The translations under genes and the position numbers were made by a program. The notes beneath the pieces were generated by a model, which did no database searches, had not been told where the DNA came from, and saw nothing but the letters and a program-made list of their open reading frames with translations. From Blasia pusilla (Eukaryota; Marchantiophyta; Marchantiopsida; Blasiales), in NCBI GenBank assembly GCA_050084515.1, contig CM114271.1, positions 40,858,001 to 40,922,000 of the forward strand: DNA of 64,000 bases, given 5' to 3'. Below, piece after piece: positions 35,340-46,834 of the stretch (the first letter of the stretch is position 1; each line of letters opens with the position of its first letter).

Positions 35340-36175
35340 GGATTCAATTCTGTTGCAACCTGTCGGAGTCAGGTGGGTTAGAGGATTTGGGAAGCAGAGA
35401 CGTGGGTTGCGAAGCACACTTCATTTTTTTGGAACCTGTCGGAGTCCAGGTAACTCAACTATTAACCCAAGCTAAGCAAAGCCTGCAACCCGTCGTCTTC
35501 GGACGGGTTGCACGCTTCTGCCTTACCTTGAAATGCAAACATGATCGAAGTTGGCAGCCCGTCGCTCTCCGACGAGTTGCGCGGGTACCGCGCCTTCTTG
35601 CCCGAAGATGACCGAGGCGCGCAATCAGTAGGCATCAGACGGGTTGCCCAATTCTCTCACGTATAAACACTGACATGAAGGAAGCGTGCAAACCGTCTTT
35701 TCTCGATGAGTTCAGCGGTTGTCGCACCTTCTTGCCCAAAGACGGCGAGGCGTGCAACCCGTCGCCCTCCGACGGGTTGCGCAAGGGCCTCACCTTGTTT
35801 CGCTTACATGAAGGAAGCGTGCAACCTGTCGGCCTCCAGCGAGTTGCGCGGGAAGCCCGTGTTGTTATCCCTTGACGAGGGAAGCGTGCAACCCAACGGT
35901 CTCCGACGGGTTGCGCGGGTACCTCCTGTTCTTGTCCGAAGACGGCAGAGGCGCGCAACATGTTGGTCTCCGACGGGTTGCGCGGGTACCTCGCGTTCTT
36001 GTCCGAACACGGCCGATGCGCTCAACCTGTCTATCTCCGACGGGTTGCTCACGCACCTCGCGTTCTCGTCCCAGGACGGCGGAGGCGCGCAACCTGTCGG
36101 ACTCCGATGGGTTGCCACGAGGACGGATGCCTTGAACCCTCGGGAAGCGTGCAACCCGTGGAAGCTGTCGGGTTG
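35340..36175. repeat. Tandem array of ~67-bp units, each with a palindrome
   Basis: Palindromes start at about 35353, 35430, 35484, 35553, 35618, 35687, 35753, 35820, 35887, 35955, 36021, 36089 and 36150. From 35484 onward the spacing is 61-69 bp. Each has two 13-14 bp arms (TGCAACCCGTCGG and its reverse complement) around a 1-4 base centre; units differ by a few bases (TGCAACCTGTCGGACTCCGA at 36089). The spacer repeats 'gacggcggaggcgcg'-like sequence. CpG-rich. It lies between the divergent TATA boxes at 35253 and 36266. Confidence 0.88.
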
Positions 36176-36265
36176 TTGTTTTTCACGTCCAGACTTCCGA
36201 AACGGCCGGCACGTCGCCGTCGGAAGGACGATGCGACCCAATGGTCAGCCCAACGGCGAGAAAAG

Positions 36266-36273
36266 TATAAATA
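36266..36273 (+). promoter_or_regulatory. TATA box of the B coiled-coil gene
   Basis: TATAAATA about 210 bases upstream of the MTRKNSQ start codon at 36481, conserved in position and sequence with 24979-24986 in B'. Confidence 0.6.
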
Positions 36274-36480
36274 GGGGAGAAATCGCTCATTTCCGGTTTC
36301 TCATTTGGCAATCTCCATTACTCTCCTGCGCATCAGCTGATCAGATACCAAGGGGCGCTTCACACGGTGACTCATCCCGAGACGATACGAGCGAACGATC
36401 GTGAGACGATTCGAACTACCCATCAAGGCGACTGATCAAGCGATTCATCGTGGACATAGGTGGAGGCATTTCCGGGAAAA

Positions 36481-36645
36481 ATGACGAGGAAAAACTCTCA
36501 AGCAAACAAGTGTGGGAGCTTCACTCCCAAGTCCATGAGGACTCTTGCGTCACCATCTCCAGGGCCTCGTTTGGCCAATGAGATAAGGCAGCAAGAAATC
36601 GAGGAGCGGGAAAGGGAAGCGGAAATGCACAACCAGGAGCTCGGA
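36481..36645 (+). pseudogene. Coiled-coil protein of B, truncated by LTR element C
   Basis: MTRKNSQANKCGSFTPKSMR, PSPGPRLANEIRQQEIEERE and EREAEMHNQELGERS match the start of the gene at 24063-24750. After about 36645 the sequence is that of the LTR at 45645 onward (GCGAAGCACGAAGCACGAAG), so the gene is cut at residue 55 or so and its remainder is lost. Confidence 0.65.
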
Positions 36646-37519
36646 GAGCGAAGCACGAAGCACGAAGCACGAAGAAGAAGGAAGAATTTCGTCCTCCGGA
36701 AATTTAGCGCAGCGAAGCTCAGCATGATTGAGATTTGAACCGACACATAGTTTAAACAATTAGACTAGGAAAGGGCGCGACCCTTTGTATCAAATTGGTA
36801 GTTAGGGACGATTTTTGTACCGCATGATTCATAGGGATCGTAGGAAAAGCTAAGAGAACCATAGATCTAGGTAGTTACAGATATTGAAAAGACACACCCT
36901 TCATCAAGAACGCTTCGGATCATAGAAACGATCCTACTCTCGAGAATATTTAAGAAACAAGACAGAAGCTATTAGCATCATTCGCTCGTGACGTCCTTAT
37001 GTTGTAGGAATGGTCCGAGCAAGAGAGTTATACCCTCTCGAGCTTGTAGATACTTTGTAGTCTTCCAATTCTTGATAGAGTAATAAAGCATTCATTCATT
37101 CATTCGATGTGCGATGCTTATGTCCGAACATTCTTTTGGGTCTGCGAGAGTGAAGAGTGAATCAAAGCGAACCGTTCTCATCAATGGAATAATCAATATA
37201 AAGTTGTATGAAATCTGTTTGACTGAGAGTAACCTGCCCCGACGGATTGAGTTCCGAAAGTAGGAGAAGCCAGCTTTATTCTCGAGATCTCTCTGAGGTT
37301 CCGAAATGTTGAGAGAAAAAATTGCCTAAGCGTCCTTTAAATTCCACTCGAGAGAATTGAAGAAGAAAATATAGGTACTAAGAAGGATCGGAAGCTGATA
37401 CTGGAATACTACAATTGAATTACATAATCAATTACACTTTTACAACATAATCATCACCTTATACTCTCTTTTCATCCCACAATGATCCTCTTGGGGATCG
37501 AACTCTACAATTGACTGTA
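36646..37519 (+). repeat. 5' LTR of element C, first ~265 bases missing
   Basis: Nearly identical to 45655-46520 over about 870 bp, both ending CTCTACAATTGACTGTA. It contains a CATT repeat (37090-37103). Its start is lost: the 3' LTR begins at 45382, about 265 bases earlier in the alignment. The few differences (single-base changes and small indels) indicate a fairly recent insertion. Confidence 0.85.
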
Positions 37520-38831
37520 TGGAACCCAGGGGCATACTGTACAAGAATGCCCTGCTCAGCGGGATCTGCGGTGGGTCCAGGAAAAGGCCCCTATTGAAGA
37601 AGGATGGTATGATGCAGAACAGTGGGAAGGGTGCTATGTCCTTATATAGCGATCCATGGATGTCAATAGGCCTGCTCAAGTAGGGTTTAACACTAGTTGT
37701 GCTATCTTCCTTGTGTACAAGCGTAAAATAGTTTATAGGGATTTTATAGTTAGGAATTTCGGGGTCCGATGTTACGAAAAAGTGATCGCCTCGTCACTTC
37801 CATTTGTGATACCTGTCGTGAGAGAATGGAGAGTGTACATCATAATTTTGTATTGAAAAAGGAGAACTTATTAGAGAGTTCACCTTGCATCGACCGCATC
37901 TACCGCAGCTAGAAGGCCCGTAATGAGTTCATAATGTTGGGCCTAGCCCGTATCAAAAGATCCAGAAAAGCAAGAGGAATCCCTTAAACCGATGGTAAGG
38001 AGAGCGCTATGTGTGAAATTGCGTATACAAATCTATGAGCACATTTAGGAGAGAAGGAGGTCCAAAGATCCCAAGAACTTTGGAAAACTCAATCTTAAGT
38101 GGAAAAAAGAAGACCCTAAAGTTCAAGCTTGAGAAGATGAACACATTGGGCCTTAGATTGAAAAGATTGGATCACCATGGAAATAGTTACAAGCAAAATT
38201 CTAGACGTCCCTCCATCTCCTCCGCCATAGTCCTCCTCCTCCATCGAATCAGTTCCAAGAATTTCACCACATGGATCTAGTAGTATCCACGTGGTGAAAT
38301 TAGATTTATTAAGATGGAACATAGTAGGTTTCACAAGATTAGAAAAGATTTGTAAAAGAAAGTGAAGATCGTAGTAGAAAACATAAGTTAACAAGGGAGT
38401 GTCTATTAAAAACTCTCTTTTTTGGAAATTTTCTTAATTTTTCCCGCTAGTGAACTTGAAGGCCGTGTTTGAGCTCTAGTCTTTTAAATGGGTTATCATG
38501 TAACCTTATTTCTAGTTGAACTGAGTGGTTTCTATTGGGTATGGGATGTTAGTGAGATTCGTTTCTTTGAAAATAGCTAGATGACTAAAAGATGAACTTT
38601 AAAAAAAATAGAAATCTTTGGGGTAGTGACCATATAATTTTTCCTTTACATTACCCCAAAAAAAATTTCACATTAAGCACCTCTCCTCATTTGGCCATAA
38701 CATGTCTTCTCGAATTGAATTTCACTAGGTTATGGTCGTGAATTAATTATTTCCCTAAGTATGGAAATCTTTAAAAATTTCTTATTCATTCATGGGATTG
38801 GAAAAGTTCTATTGACGATACGTCAAGGGTT
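37520..38831. other. Internal region of C without a clear gene
   Basis: Follows the truncated LTR with TGGAACCCAGGGGCA, a possible but unassigned primer-binding site. The rest is AT-rich with short ORFs only. At 38810-38850 a short plus-strand gypsy-like peptide (RYVKGFSPIAKF) appears just before the antisense pol block and matches the RT end at 31245-31290. Confidence 0.5.
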
Positions 38832-41800
38832 TCAGTCCGATTGCGAAGTTCTCATGCCCTCCAATACCCGATAAGTGGGCAACGCCCATTGAATAGGTGT
38901 TAAGGGATGTACGCCATACGTCAGGAAGAACGGGGTGTAGTTTGTCGTCACCTTCTCAGCCGTTCGGTACGCCCATAATGCTGGGGCAATTTTTGTGTCC
39001 CAATCATAGGAATAGGTTACCGTTAATCGATTCAATATTCGGCAAATGAGGGCGTTCGATTTTTCCGTCAACCCGTTGGCTTTAGGGTTGTAGGGAGTGG
39101 TTTTCCAATGCTTAATGAGAAAGTGGGAAGTGAGAGACTCAATAGTGTGGTTCAAGAAGTGCGTCCCCCGGTCACTGACTAGTTCCAACGGACAGCCATA
39201 ACGCGTGATAATCATCTCGTATAAAAACTTAGCCATTGTTTCTTTGTCATCTTTCCGCATGGCTTTGCTTCAACCATCTTAGTACAATAGTGCGTGGCGA
39301 TAAGAATATACTTCCGCCGGGTTTGGCGAGTGGCCGGGAGATAGGGCCTACGGGAAGTCAATGCCCCATTTTTCAAAAGGAGCTAGGGGCATGATGGGGA
39401 CCAAAGGCCACCGCAGAGTCGCCGTGGGTCGACCGCCTTTGACACGCATCACAACTCCGAATAAAATTACTACGTCTTTGTACATAGTCGCCACCAATAT
39501 CGTGCGGCCAAAATTTTCTTCACGGTATTTTTTTACCGCATAGTGTCCACCGGAATCAGCCATATGCAGAGCTCTGATGAGCTGGGGAACCTCTTCAGCT
39601 TCCAAGCATCTTCGATGCTCTTCATCAACACCTAATTTGAATAAGACCCTTGATGAGCTCATAAGGGCCTATCCGATGTAAAAAGCGCGCGTTCTTCCGC
39701 TGTCATCGGGGCAGGAAGTCGCAGAGTCATTAGAAAACGCAGAATATCCGCATACAACAACCGGCTCAACCGTTCCTCTGTTATCTGGAACAGATCTTCA
39801 TCGGGAAAGGTATCATCGACAGATTGGGTGACGTCCGCGTTTGTCATTCTCAACCGGGAAAGAAAATCGGCATTGGTATGCACCTTGCCGACACGGGTCA
39901 CCACATCGAATGTGAATTCTTGTAGCAACAAGATCCACCGTGCAATGTGCCCTGACAGGTCGGCTTTCACCATTAAGGGTCTGAGTGCAAAATGATCCAC
40001 ATGAAAGACAAATTCGTACCCTAATAAATAGTGTCGGAACTTTTTACACGAGAAGACCATGCCTAACGCCTCTCGTTCGGTGGTTGTATATTTTTGCTCT
40101 GCCGCCGATAGTTGTCGGCCGGCGTAGTAAATTGGAAAATCATGTTTGTGCTCATCCAATTGGTGAGCACTACTCCAATGGCAAATGAGGCGTGTCTACA
40201 TACACGTGGAAGGGTTTGGTCCAATCGAGGGACCGAAGTACAGGAGCCTTTTGCAATGCGTCTTTTAAGGTGTCGAATGGCACTTGGCACGCTGGTGTCC
40301 ACTCCCATTCGGTGGTCTTCTTAAGTAATGAAGAAGAGCGCATGCTTTTACCGCGTAATCTTTAATGAACCGTCGATAATACCCGACATGTCCCAAGAAT
40401 CCTCTCAATTCCGGAGATTAGTGGGTGGTTCCAATGCGACGATAATATCCACCTTGGCCTTGTCGACCTCAATTCCTTGCGCCGACACTCGGTGTCCCAA
40501 AGAGAATTCCTTGTTTCATAGCGATATAGGATTTGTCCGGATGAAGGGACAAATGCACTTCGCGGCAAGCGTGAGTGTTAACTCTAACTTTTCAAGATGT
40601 TCGGCCTCCGTGCTAAAGATACAAAAATCTTCTAAAAGATTTGACGAACTTCGAAGATACTCCTGGAAGATGGAGATCATCATCCGTTGGAAAGTAGCTC
40701 GGGCATTGCACAACCCAAAAGGCATTACGCGATATGCGAAAGTTCCCCAGTCCGTCGTGAACGTTGTGAGGGGACGATCCTTTTCTCTTATGGATACCTG
40801 GTTGTACCCCGAATACCCGTCCAAAAAGGTATAACGCTCATACCCGGCCACTTGATCCAAAATACCATCGGTGAAAGGTAGAGGATGGTGGTCTTTTAAG
40901 GTGGCCGCATTTAATTTCCGATAGTCCTGGCACACTCGGATTTTGCCCGTTTGTTTTTTAGGCACAATTACGATGGGCGACACCCACTCGCCGCTTAACA
41001 CCGGATAGATTATTCTGCCTCGAAGACGCTGATCGATCTCGCCCTTGACTAACAATGAGTACTTTGGGTTCAGTCGATATTGTCGCATTCGCACCGGGAC
41101 CGCGCCTTCTTTAAGATCAATTCGGTGTTCACCATATTGTGCGGGAATGCCTCTCATTTCATCCATAGAGTATGCAAAGACATCCAAATACTCAAATAGT
41201 AGTCTTTTATATTTTATAAGTGTGGTAGGAGACAAACCACGAAAGGCGTAGAGATTTTTGATGCAATATTGACTGGACATAGTCCCGCTCTGAACCATGT
41301 TTTCGTTAAACTCGAAGGTGCTATGACCTAGCTTCTCTTCCTCTCGAGTCGACCTTGGCTTGGAGGGTATTGCCTCCTCATCTATTTCATAACATTATAA
41401 GTAATATACATTGGACGAGGACTCAGTAGCGGTGGTGTTGTCTTGATCTGACGTATAGCCGTCGTCAGTTGGTGGCGTCTCTCCTTGAGGTGGTCGAGAT
41501 TTCCACGACAGCTTGATGAGCCGCCTCGAGTCCTGATTCGGCGCCTAGAATGTGAACCGTCGCCTTTTCCAATCTGTAGTCACTCTCGCGCCATACAGTC
41601 AGGGTCTTCCGATGAGCAAAGGATAGCCCGTCGCGTCGTGGGTCAAAATGTAAGACTAAGTAGTCCAACATAAACAACACCCCGAGCATGGTCGGAATTT
41701 GCGTGAGTGTCGAGGGGTCTCTTCCGGATTGATCCGCATGAACCGCAAGTACTTGTCTGTGGGTTCGTACACCGTGTACCCTAGGGCCCGAGCTGTTTGC

Positions 41801-42690
41801 TCCGTCATAATATTGATTCCGCTTCCGGAATCAATAGGGACCTTCTTAATAGTATGGCCCTCAATCTCCATCTCCACTTCGGGGGCTCCCAAGTCCTCGA
41901 CTTCGATACGGAATAGGTCCACCACTTGCAGCTGCTTCGCTGCCTTCCTGGGTCTTTTGCGGCTGATTTTTCATTGCTGCAGGATTTTTCCGTATACCGG
42001 GTTATCCATTAGCAACCGCAGCAGGTTATGTTGGCGGGGTTGACGCCAAGTTCCTCAAGAAATAAATGACGCTTCTAGGACCCGATGGTGATGTCGCCAT
42101 GGCTTGATCGTCAGACTTGGGTTGGCCTTTGCCTTCTCGGGTCTGTTTCCCCTCTGGTTCCTGGGCCTCCCGACTTGAGCACGGACCTGGTCCTCCACGT
42201 CCGATGGAAGTATTTGGATGACTTCCGGTCAAAGGCCGGGTCCACATCGCTTTGAGGATGGCCTTTCCAGACGTAAGGTGTTCACCGCTTTGTTCTTGGG
42301 CTCCCCGACAAGGCAAGACAAGCACCCTTCTTTACCTTTGGGGTCCCCGCGGTCGACTCTTTGATCTCGTGGTAACCGCCAACAGCATTTCTTGAAATTC
42401 TTTGGGCGATCCGATGATTCTTCGTTGGCCCCTTGGGTGAGTCTTCCTCGCTGATGGTGACTCGCTTTGGTCTCGAGGACACTACTTCTTCCCCCGGACC
42501 AGTTGTACATTTACATCGTTCTTGGGCTCTGGTTGAGCCGCTGGAGTATTTACATACCTAACCAACAAACGTGGGACCTTAGGCTCCGGGCATTCCACGG
42601 CCGTGTGCCCGCCCTTCTTGCAGTTCCCGCATAAGGGATTGAGTCCCACTGGTCGCTTCAGGTCTAGGCAATTATTGGCCCGGTGGTCTC
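38832..42690 (-). pseudogene. Antisense Ty3/gypsy gag-pol block
   Basis: Read on the minus strand: a gag zinc knuckle CGNCKKGGHTAVEC (CX2CX4HX4C, 42590-42631), a protease with VPIDSGSGINIM (about 41830), RT at 41298-40516 (SGEWVSPIVIVPKK, VCQDYRKLNAATLKDHHPLP, MPFGLCNARATFQRMM; the catalytic box reads LLEDFCIF instead of xxDD), RNase H at 40159-39659 (TTTEREALGMVFSCKKFRHY), integrase zinc-binding region (39662-39348) and core at 39260-38832 (LVSDRGTHF, NPKANGLTEKSN). Domain order protease-RT-RNase H-integrase is Ty3/gypsy. Stops and frameshifts separate the parts. The integrase stops at ALPTYRVLEG; its expected tail lies on the plus strand at 42829, which suggests the block was inverted within C. 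Confidence 0.8.
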
Positions 42691-42828
42691 GCTGCGCCTA
42701 CGTTATAACAACAATTTCTCTTGATGGGTGGCGTGAAGGCCGCCGCACCCATAATCTGTCTCAGGGGTCTCTGTTCCCCGTATTCCAGAGGTACATACCG
42801 CGTGATCCAGCCTCTTCCAGGGTTTGGG

Positions 42829-43176
42829 GCGGACGAAGTTATCGAACACAGGAATGAGACTCTAGTGGAGTTGGAAGAAGCACGCATGCTCGCGTTACGA
42901 CGGACAGCCCAAGTGCAAAAAGAACGTAAGAAACGTTACGATCGACATCTCCGGCCACAATCTATCAATGTTGGCGACTTAGTGCTATTGTATGATAACC
43001 GGCGACTAAAGTTCCCCGGAAAATTAAAATTAAATTGGATGGGACCCTACCGGGTATTGGCCATCTATGGTAATGGATCCCTCCAATTAGAAACCTTACA
43101 GGGAGAATCCCTGCCCACGCGAGTCAATGGAATGCATGTGCGCCGGTATTATGAGCCCGAACCTCAGGATGACTGA
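42829..43176 (+). pseudogene. Integrase C-terminal region of element C
   Basis: Plus-strand frame ADEVIEHRNETLVELEEARM, RYDRHLRPQSINVGDLVLLY, KLKLNWMGPYRVLAIYGNGS and a stop at 43176. This is the GPY/F-type integrase tail (WMGPYRV) of gypsy elements. It directly continues the sense of the antisense integrase ending at 38832, consistent with an inversion of 38850-42828. Confidence 0.75.
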
Positions 43177-43436
43177 AACATGAGGAAGGGGGTAGGCGAA
43201 TGCCCCGTGCTTCGCGAAGTCACGGCACTGTACGAAGATATCTGATGCTTCACGAAGTAGCGAAGCACCGAAGTTCAGGCGGCCCATGCTTAGCGAAGCG
43301 GCGAGCGCAGAAGATAGGAAGGGAAGCGTGGCGAAGCGCGGCGCCCACTTTCTTATTCTGACCCGGCGCCACGACCAGAACGGACAGGGGGAAGCGGACT
43401 ATAAGAGCGATCTAAGCGTACCCAGCGGGTATTTTC

Positions 43437-45181
43437 ATGGGACGGATCACCACGGTTGCGTATGAGCGGTGCCAAAGCGCGGTGTCCATCGAGATCGACC
43501 TAGCAACATGCCTCGCGAAGATGCCACACCCATTCTGCGGGCGGCGATGCCGACGGTCAAGTCACCGAGCCGATCGAAGCTCGGAGGAGCGATCGTTGGC
43601 AACTTTCTTTCAAGCCAACTGGACTCTAACATCAGGAGAACTCCTGGGCAAGCTTTGCTCGACGTCTGCAGTCACCAAATTTCGAAAGAAGGGTCTTCGG
43701 TATCGAGCTCAGCCCCAACACTGGACGGCGGACGATCGAGAGCAACTTATTCGCTCCCGCCGCGCAGAGTACGAGTATGACACGGAGTTGCTCGTCAAAC
43801 ATGAAGATCTTTTAGCACTCGGCTGTGTCACGTCTGAGCGCTTGGGCAGGAACGGCTACAAGGCTTCGTCACTCTCTCCGCCCGTCTTTGGTCAGTTTTG
43901 CAAACATCTGATGACCCTGTTTTATCCCGCTCGTTATTACTATCTGACGAACAAGATCTTGAAGATGTGCTTCATCATCTGGAATCAACACCTCGACCCC
44001 GAAGCCCCAGGAGTCGACTTTGCTGCTTTTGTGGACGGGCACGTACGAGGAATGGTGGACGTGCTTCATCCAAGCACGAAGTCCTTCCTATCTCCTTTCT
44101 TGATTCACCTTTATATTCACAACCAGGAATTGACCGCAGAGGTGGCGTTAGACTGGTCGCAAGTGACCCCCGTCCGACTACCACGGAAAGGCGCAACTAG
44201 TACCAGGGGTAGCCGCGAAGTCACCCCGCCCTCCGAAGCACCTCAGCAACATCCGCACACGCCGGCTTTGAAGAAAGAAGCTATCAACGAAATGCCTCGG
44301 CCAAAGCGAGGCCGGGTCAATTTTGAATCACACCCTACCCTTAACTTGTCATGCGAGGAGGATTCCACGAGACCCGCGGGCAAGGGATCATCAACCTATG
44401 CTTGGCGTCTCATGTCGCAGACGTCAGGCTGGCGGCGACATGATGTGGTTCTTGCAATTGGCGATTCCGTCATGAACCAACTCCGGGTTCTTCAACTCGA
44501 GGATACGGCGTCCGTGGGCGATTATTTAGAAGGCTTGCACGACCTCAAGCTGCAGAGCCCAAGCTTCGGACCCCACAATCGGTGGCGTCGAGTAGCGTAA
44601 ACGAATATGCAAATCTGAACCAGGAACTCGAAGAAACGCAGACCACGCCGCCAAAACTCAGGCGACTTGGTCGGTGTCGATCTGAAGATTTAAGGAACGC
44701 ACGCCAAAGGGAAAGTTTGGCGCTTAACCTCGAATGTGGGGCGGATCAGTTAGTTTTGCAGATCAAGGAGGCTTCGCACCTCATTGACAAGTATCGACAT
44801 CAGATACAGCAGGTTCACACCGAATTCAAGAAGTTGTCGATCCAGCATGCCGAGTCTTCAAAGCTGCTTCAAGAACATCAAGAAGTGAACAAAGACTTAC
44901 TGGCACAGTGGACGGAGGCTACCGAGAGGATCGCTGTCTTGGAGGCAGAGCAGAAGCTACTCAACGAAGCCCAGATGGACCCAGACGATGTCAAAGAACT
45001 GGTCGACGAAGCAAGCAAGAACTTCAAAGAGCAGATGAACGAGGAAATCGACTACATCAACAAACATTGGAAGCGCCAATTCAAAAATCATACTAAATCT
45101 CTTCCAGAAGTAGTACCCACTCTTTCCATTACTCTTGAAGAATTACCAAAGATTCACTCCATCGATGTCTTAGTCGAATGA
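43437..45181 (+). CDS. Extra ORF(s) downstream of integrase in C
   Basis: Two overlapping frames: 43437-44600 (387 residues, the start is uncertain and may be MPHPFCGRR at 43527) and 44582-45181 (199 residues). They probably formed one protein and are now joined by a frameshift near 44585. The first part has an aromatic-rich helical stretch (HLMTLFYPARYYYLTNKILK) and a Pro-rich middle. The second is a long coiled coil (EASHLIDKYRHQIQQVHTEF). No enzyme motif or membrane segment is clear. Position after integrase is where several plant gypsy lineages carry an additional ORF of unknown role. Confidence 0.55.
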
Positions 45182-45366
45182 AGTCTCGGAGTCACTTAGT
45201 TGTTAACAAGTCGTGAGAAAGAATGCGCAATCATACCCCTTACATTATCAACAAACCTTCTACAATTCATGGCCGTTTGGTGCCTACCCCTGAATTTGAT
45301 AGTTTAGACGACAAATTTATGGAGATAGCAGATACATCATGAAGTGTTCGCCGGGGCGGCTCACAT

Positions 45367-45381
45367 TTGAGGGAGGGGGTA
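45367..45381 (+). other. Polypurine tract of element C
   Basis: TTGAGGGAGGGGGTA directly precedes the 3' LTR start TGTGATACCC at 45382. This is the position and composition of the plus-strand primer site of LTR retrotransposons and fixes the orientation as plus. Confidence 0.8.
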
Positions 45382-46520
45382 TGTGATACCCACAATTTTG
45401 TAATCTTGAAGAATATATCTTTTTATTCAACGAAGACTCTTGTATATTATGATTTTGATTATGATTATCTATTAGTATGAAGAAGAAAAAGTGAATCACC
45501 AAGCTCCGAAGACAAGGCAGAGAGATAAAGATCAAGGATTTGCCTTAGAGGAGAATCAAAAGCTGAAAAGAAGCTCAGCGAAGCTTAACAGAGTTTAACA
45601 AAGTCTAACGAAGCTCAACGAAGCTCTATATACGAAGTACTTTGCTCTTGAACGAAGAGCGAAGCACGAAGCACGAAGAAGAAGGAAGAATTTCGTCCTC
45701 CGGAAATTTAGCGCAGCGAAGCTCAGCATGATTGAGATTTGAACCGACACATAGTTTAAACAATTAGACTAGGAAAGGGCGCGATCCTTTGTATCAAATT
45801 GGTAGTTAGGACAGTTTTGTACCGTGGATTCATAGGGATCGTAGGAAAAGCTAAGAGAACCATAGATCTAGGTAGTTACAGATATTGAAAAGACACACCC
45901 TTCATCAAGAACGCTTCGGATCATAGAAACGATCCTACTCTCGAGAATATTTAAGAAACAAGACAGAAGCTATTAGCATCATTCGCTCATGACGTCCTTA
46001 TGTTGTAGGAATGGTCCGAGCAAGAGAGTTATACCCTCTCGAGCTTGTAGATACTTTGTAGTCTTCCAATTCTTGATAGAGTAATAAAGCATTCATTCAT
46101 TCATTCTGATGTGCGATGCTTATGTCTGAACATTCTTTTTGGGTCTGCCGAGTGAAGAGTGAATCAGGCGAACCGTTCTCATCAATGGAATAATCAATAT
46201 AAAGTTGTATGAAATCTGTTTGACAGAGAGTAACCTGCCCCGACGGATTGAGTTCCGAAAGTAGGAGAAGCCAGCTTTATTCTCGAGATCTCTCTGAGGT
46301 TCCGAAATGTTGAGAGAACAAATTTCCTGAGCGTCCTTTAAACTCCAGTCGAGAGAATTGAAGAAGAAAACATAGGTACTAAGAAGGATCGGAAGCTGAT
46401 ACTGGAATACTACAATTGAATTACATAATCAATTACACTTTTACAACATAATCATCACCTTATACTCTCTTTTCATCCAACAATGATCCTCTTGGGGATC
46501 GAACTCTACAATTGACTGTA
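45382..46520 (+). repeat. 3' LTR of element C
   Basis: About 1139 bp from TGTGATACCC to GACTGTA. The last 866 bases match 36646-37519. A CATT repeat lies at 46090-46105. The LTR ends in TA rather than CA if the shared boundary is taken literally. It contains short direct GAAGC/ACGAAG repeats near 45590-45690. Confidence 0.85.
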
Positions 46521-46539
46521 AATAAGAAACACTTAGACA

Positions 46540-46695
46540 TTACACAATCCGTCGGAGTCCGACGGGTTGAAACTAGGCAATCACAAATCTGAATGCAATC
46601 CGTCGGACTCCAATGGGTTGCATAATTTAGCTCGTTGCTAGAATCCGACTTTGAGCTGTGACGACCTGTCGAAGTCCGACGGGTTGCAGGAACCC
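46540..46695. repeat. Three palindromes of B right of element C
   Basis: Starts near 46542 (AATCCGTCGGAGTCCGACGG, almost perfect), 46593 and 46662. Spacing is 51-69 bp. They mark the resumption of B after C and precede the methyltransferase-side gene. Confidence 0.8.
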
Positions 46696-46834
46696 ATGTA
46701 CCTTACAAAATTTCTTATATTGAGTTTGGATGTGCAGGATTGTATCGGAGGGGAATGTCACCCACCACTGGATCCATGATTGCGATCGGGTGAAGAAAGT
46801 GCTTACGACGCACCCAGCAGAGTAGAAGGGGTTC

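Larger units (their letters stand above)
36646..46520 (+). mobile_element. LTR retrotransposon C nested in B
   Basis: Two LTR copies in direct orientation (36646-37519 and 45382-46520), a polypurine tract at 45367-45381, an integrase C-terminal region and a downstream ORF on the plus strand, and a pol block on the minus strand. Orientation of the LTRs and polypurine tract is plus. The first LTR is truncated, so target-site duplication cannot be tested. Confidence 0.75.

Noticed and set aside
25080-36175. CRISPR-like array
   Set aside because: Repeats are palindromic, diverged and spaced by similar rather than unique spacers, in a plant genome with no cas genes.
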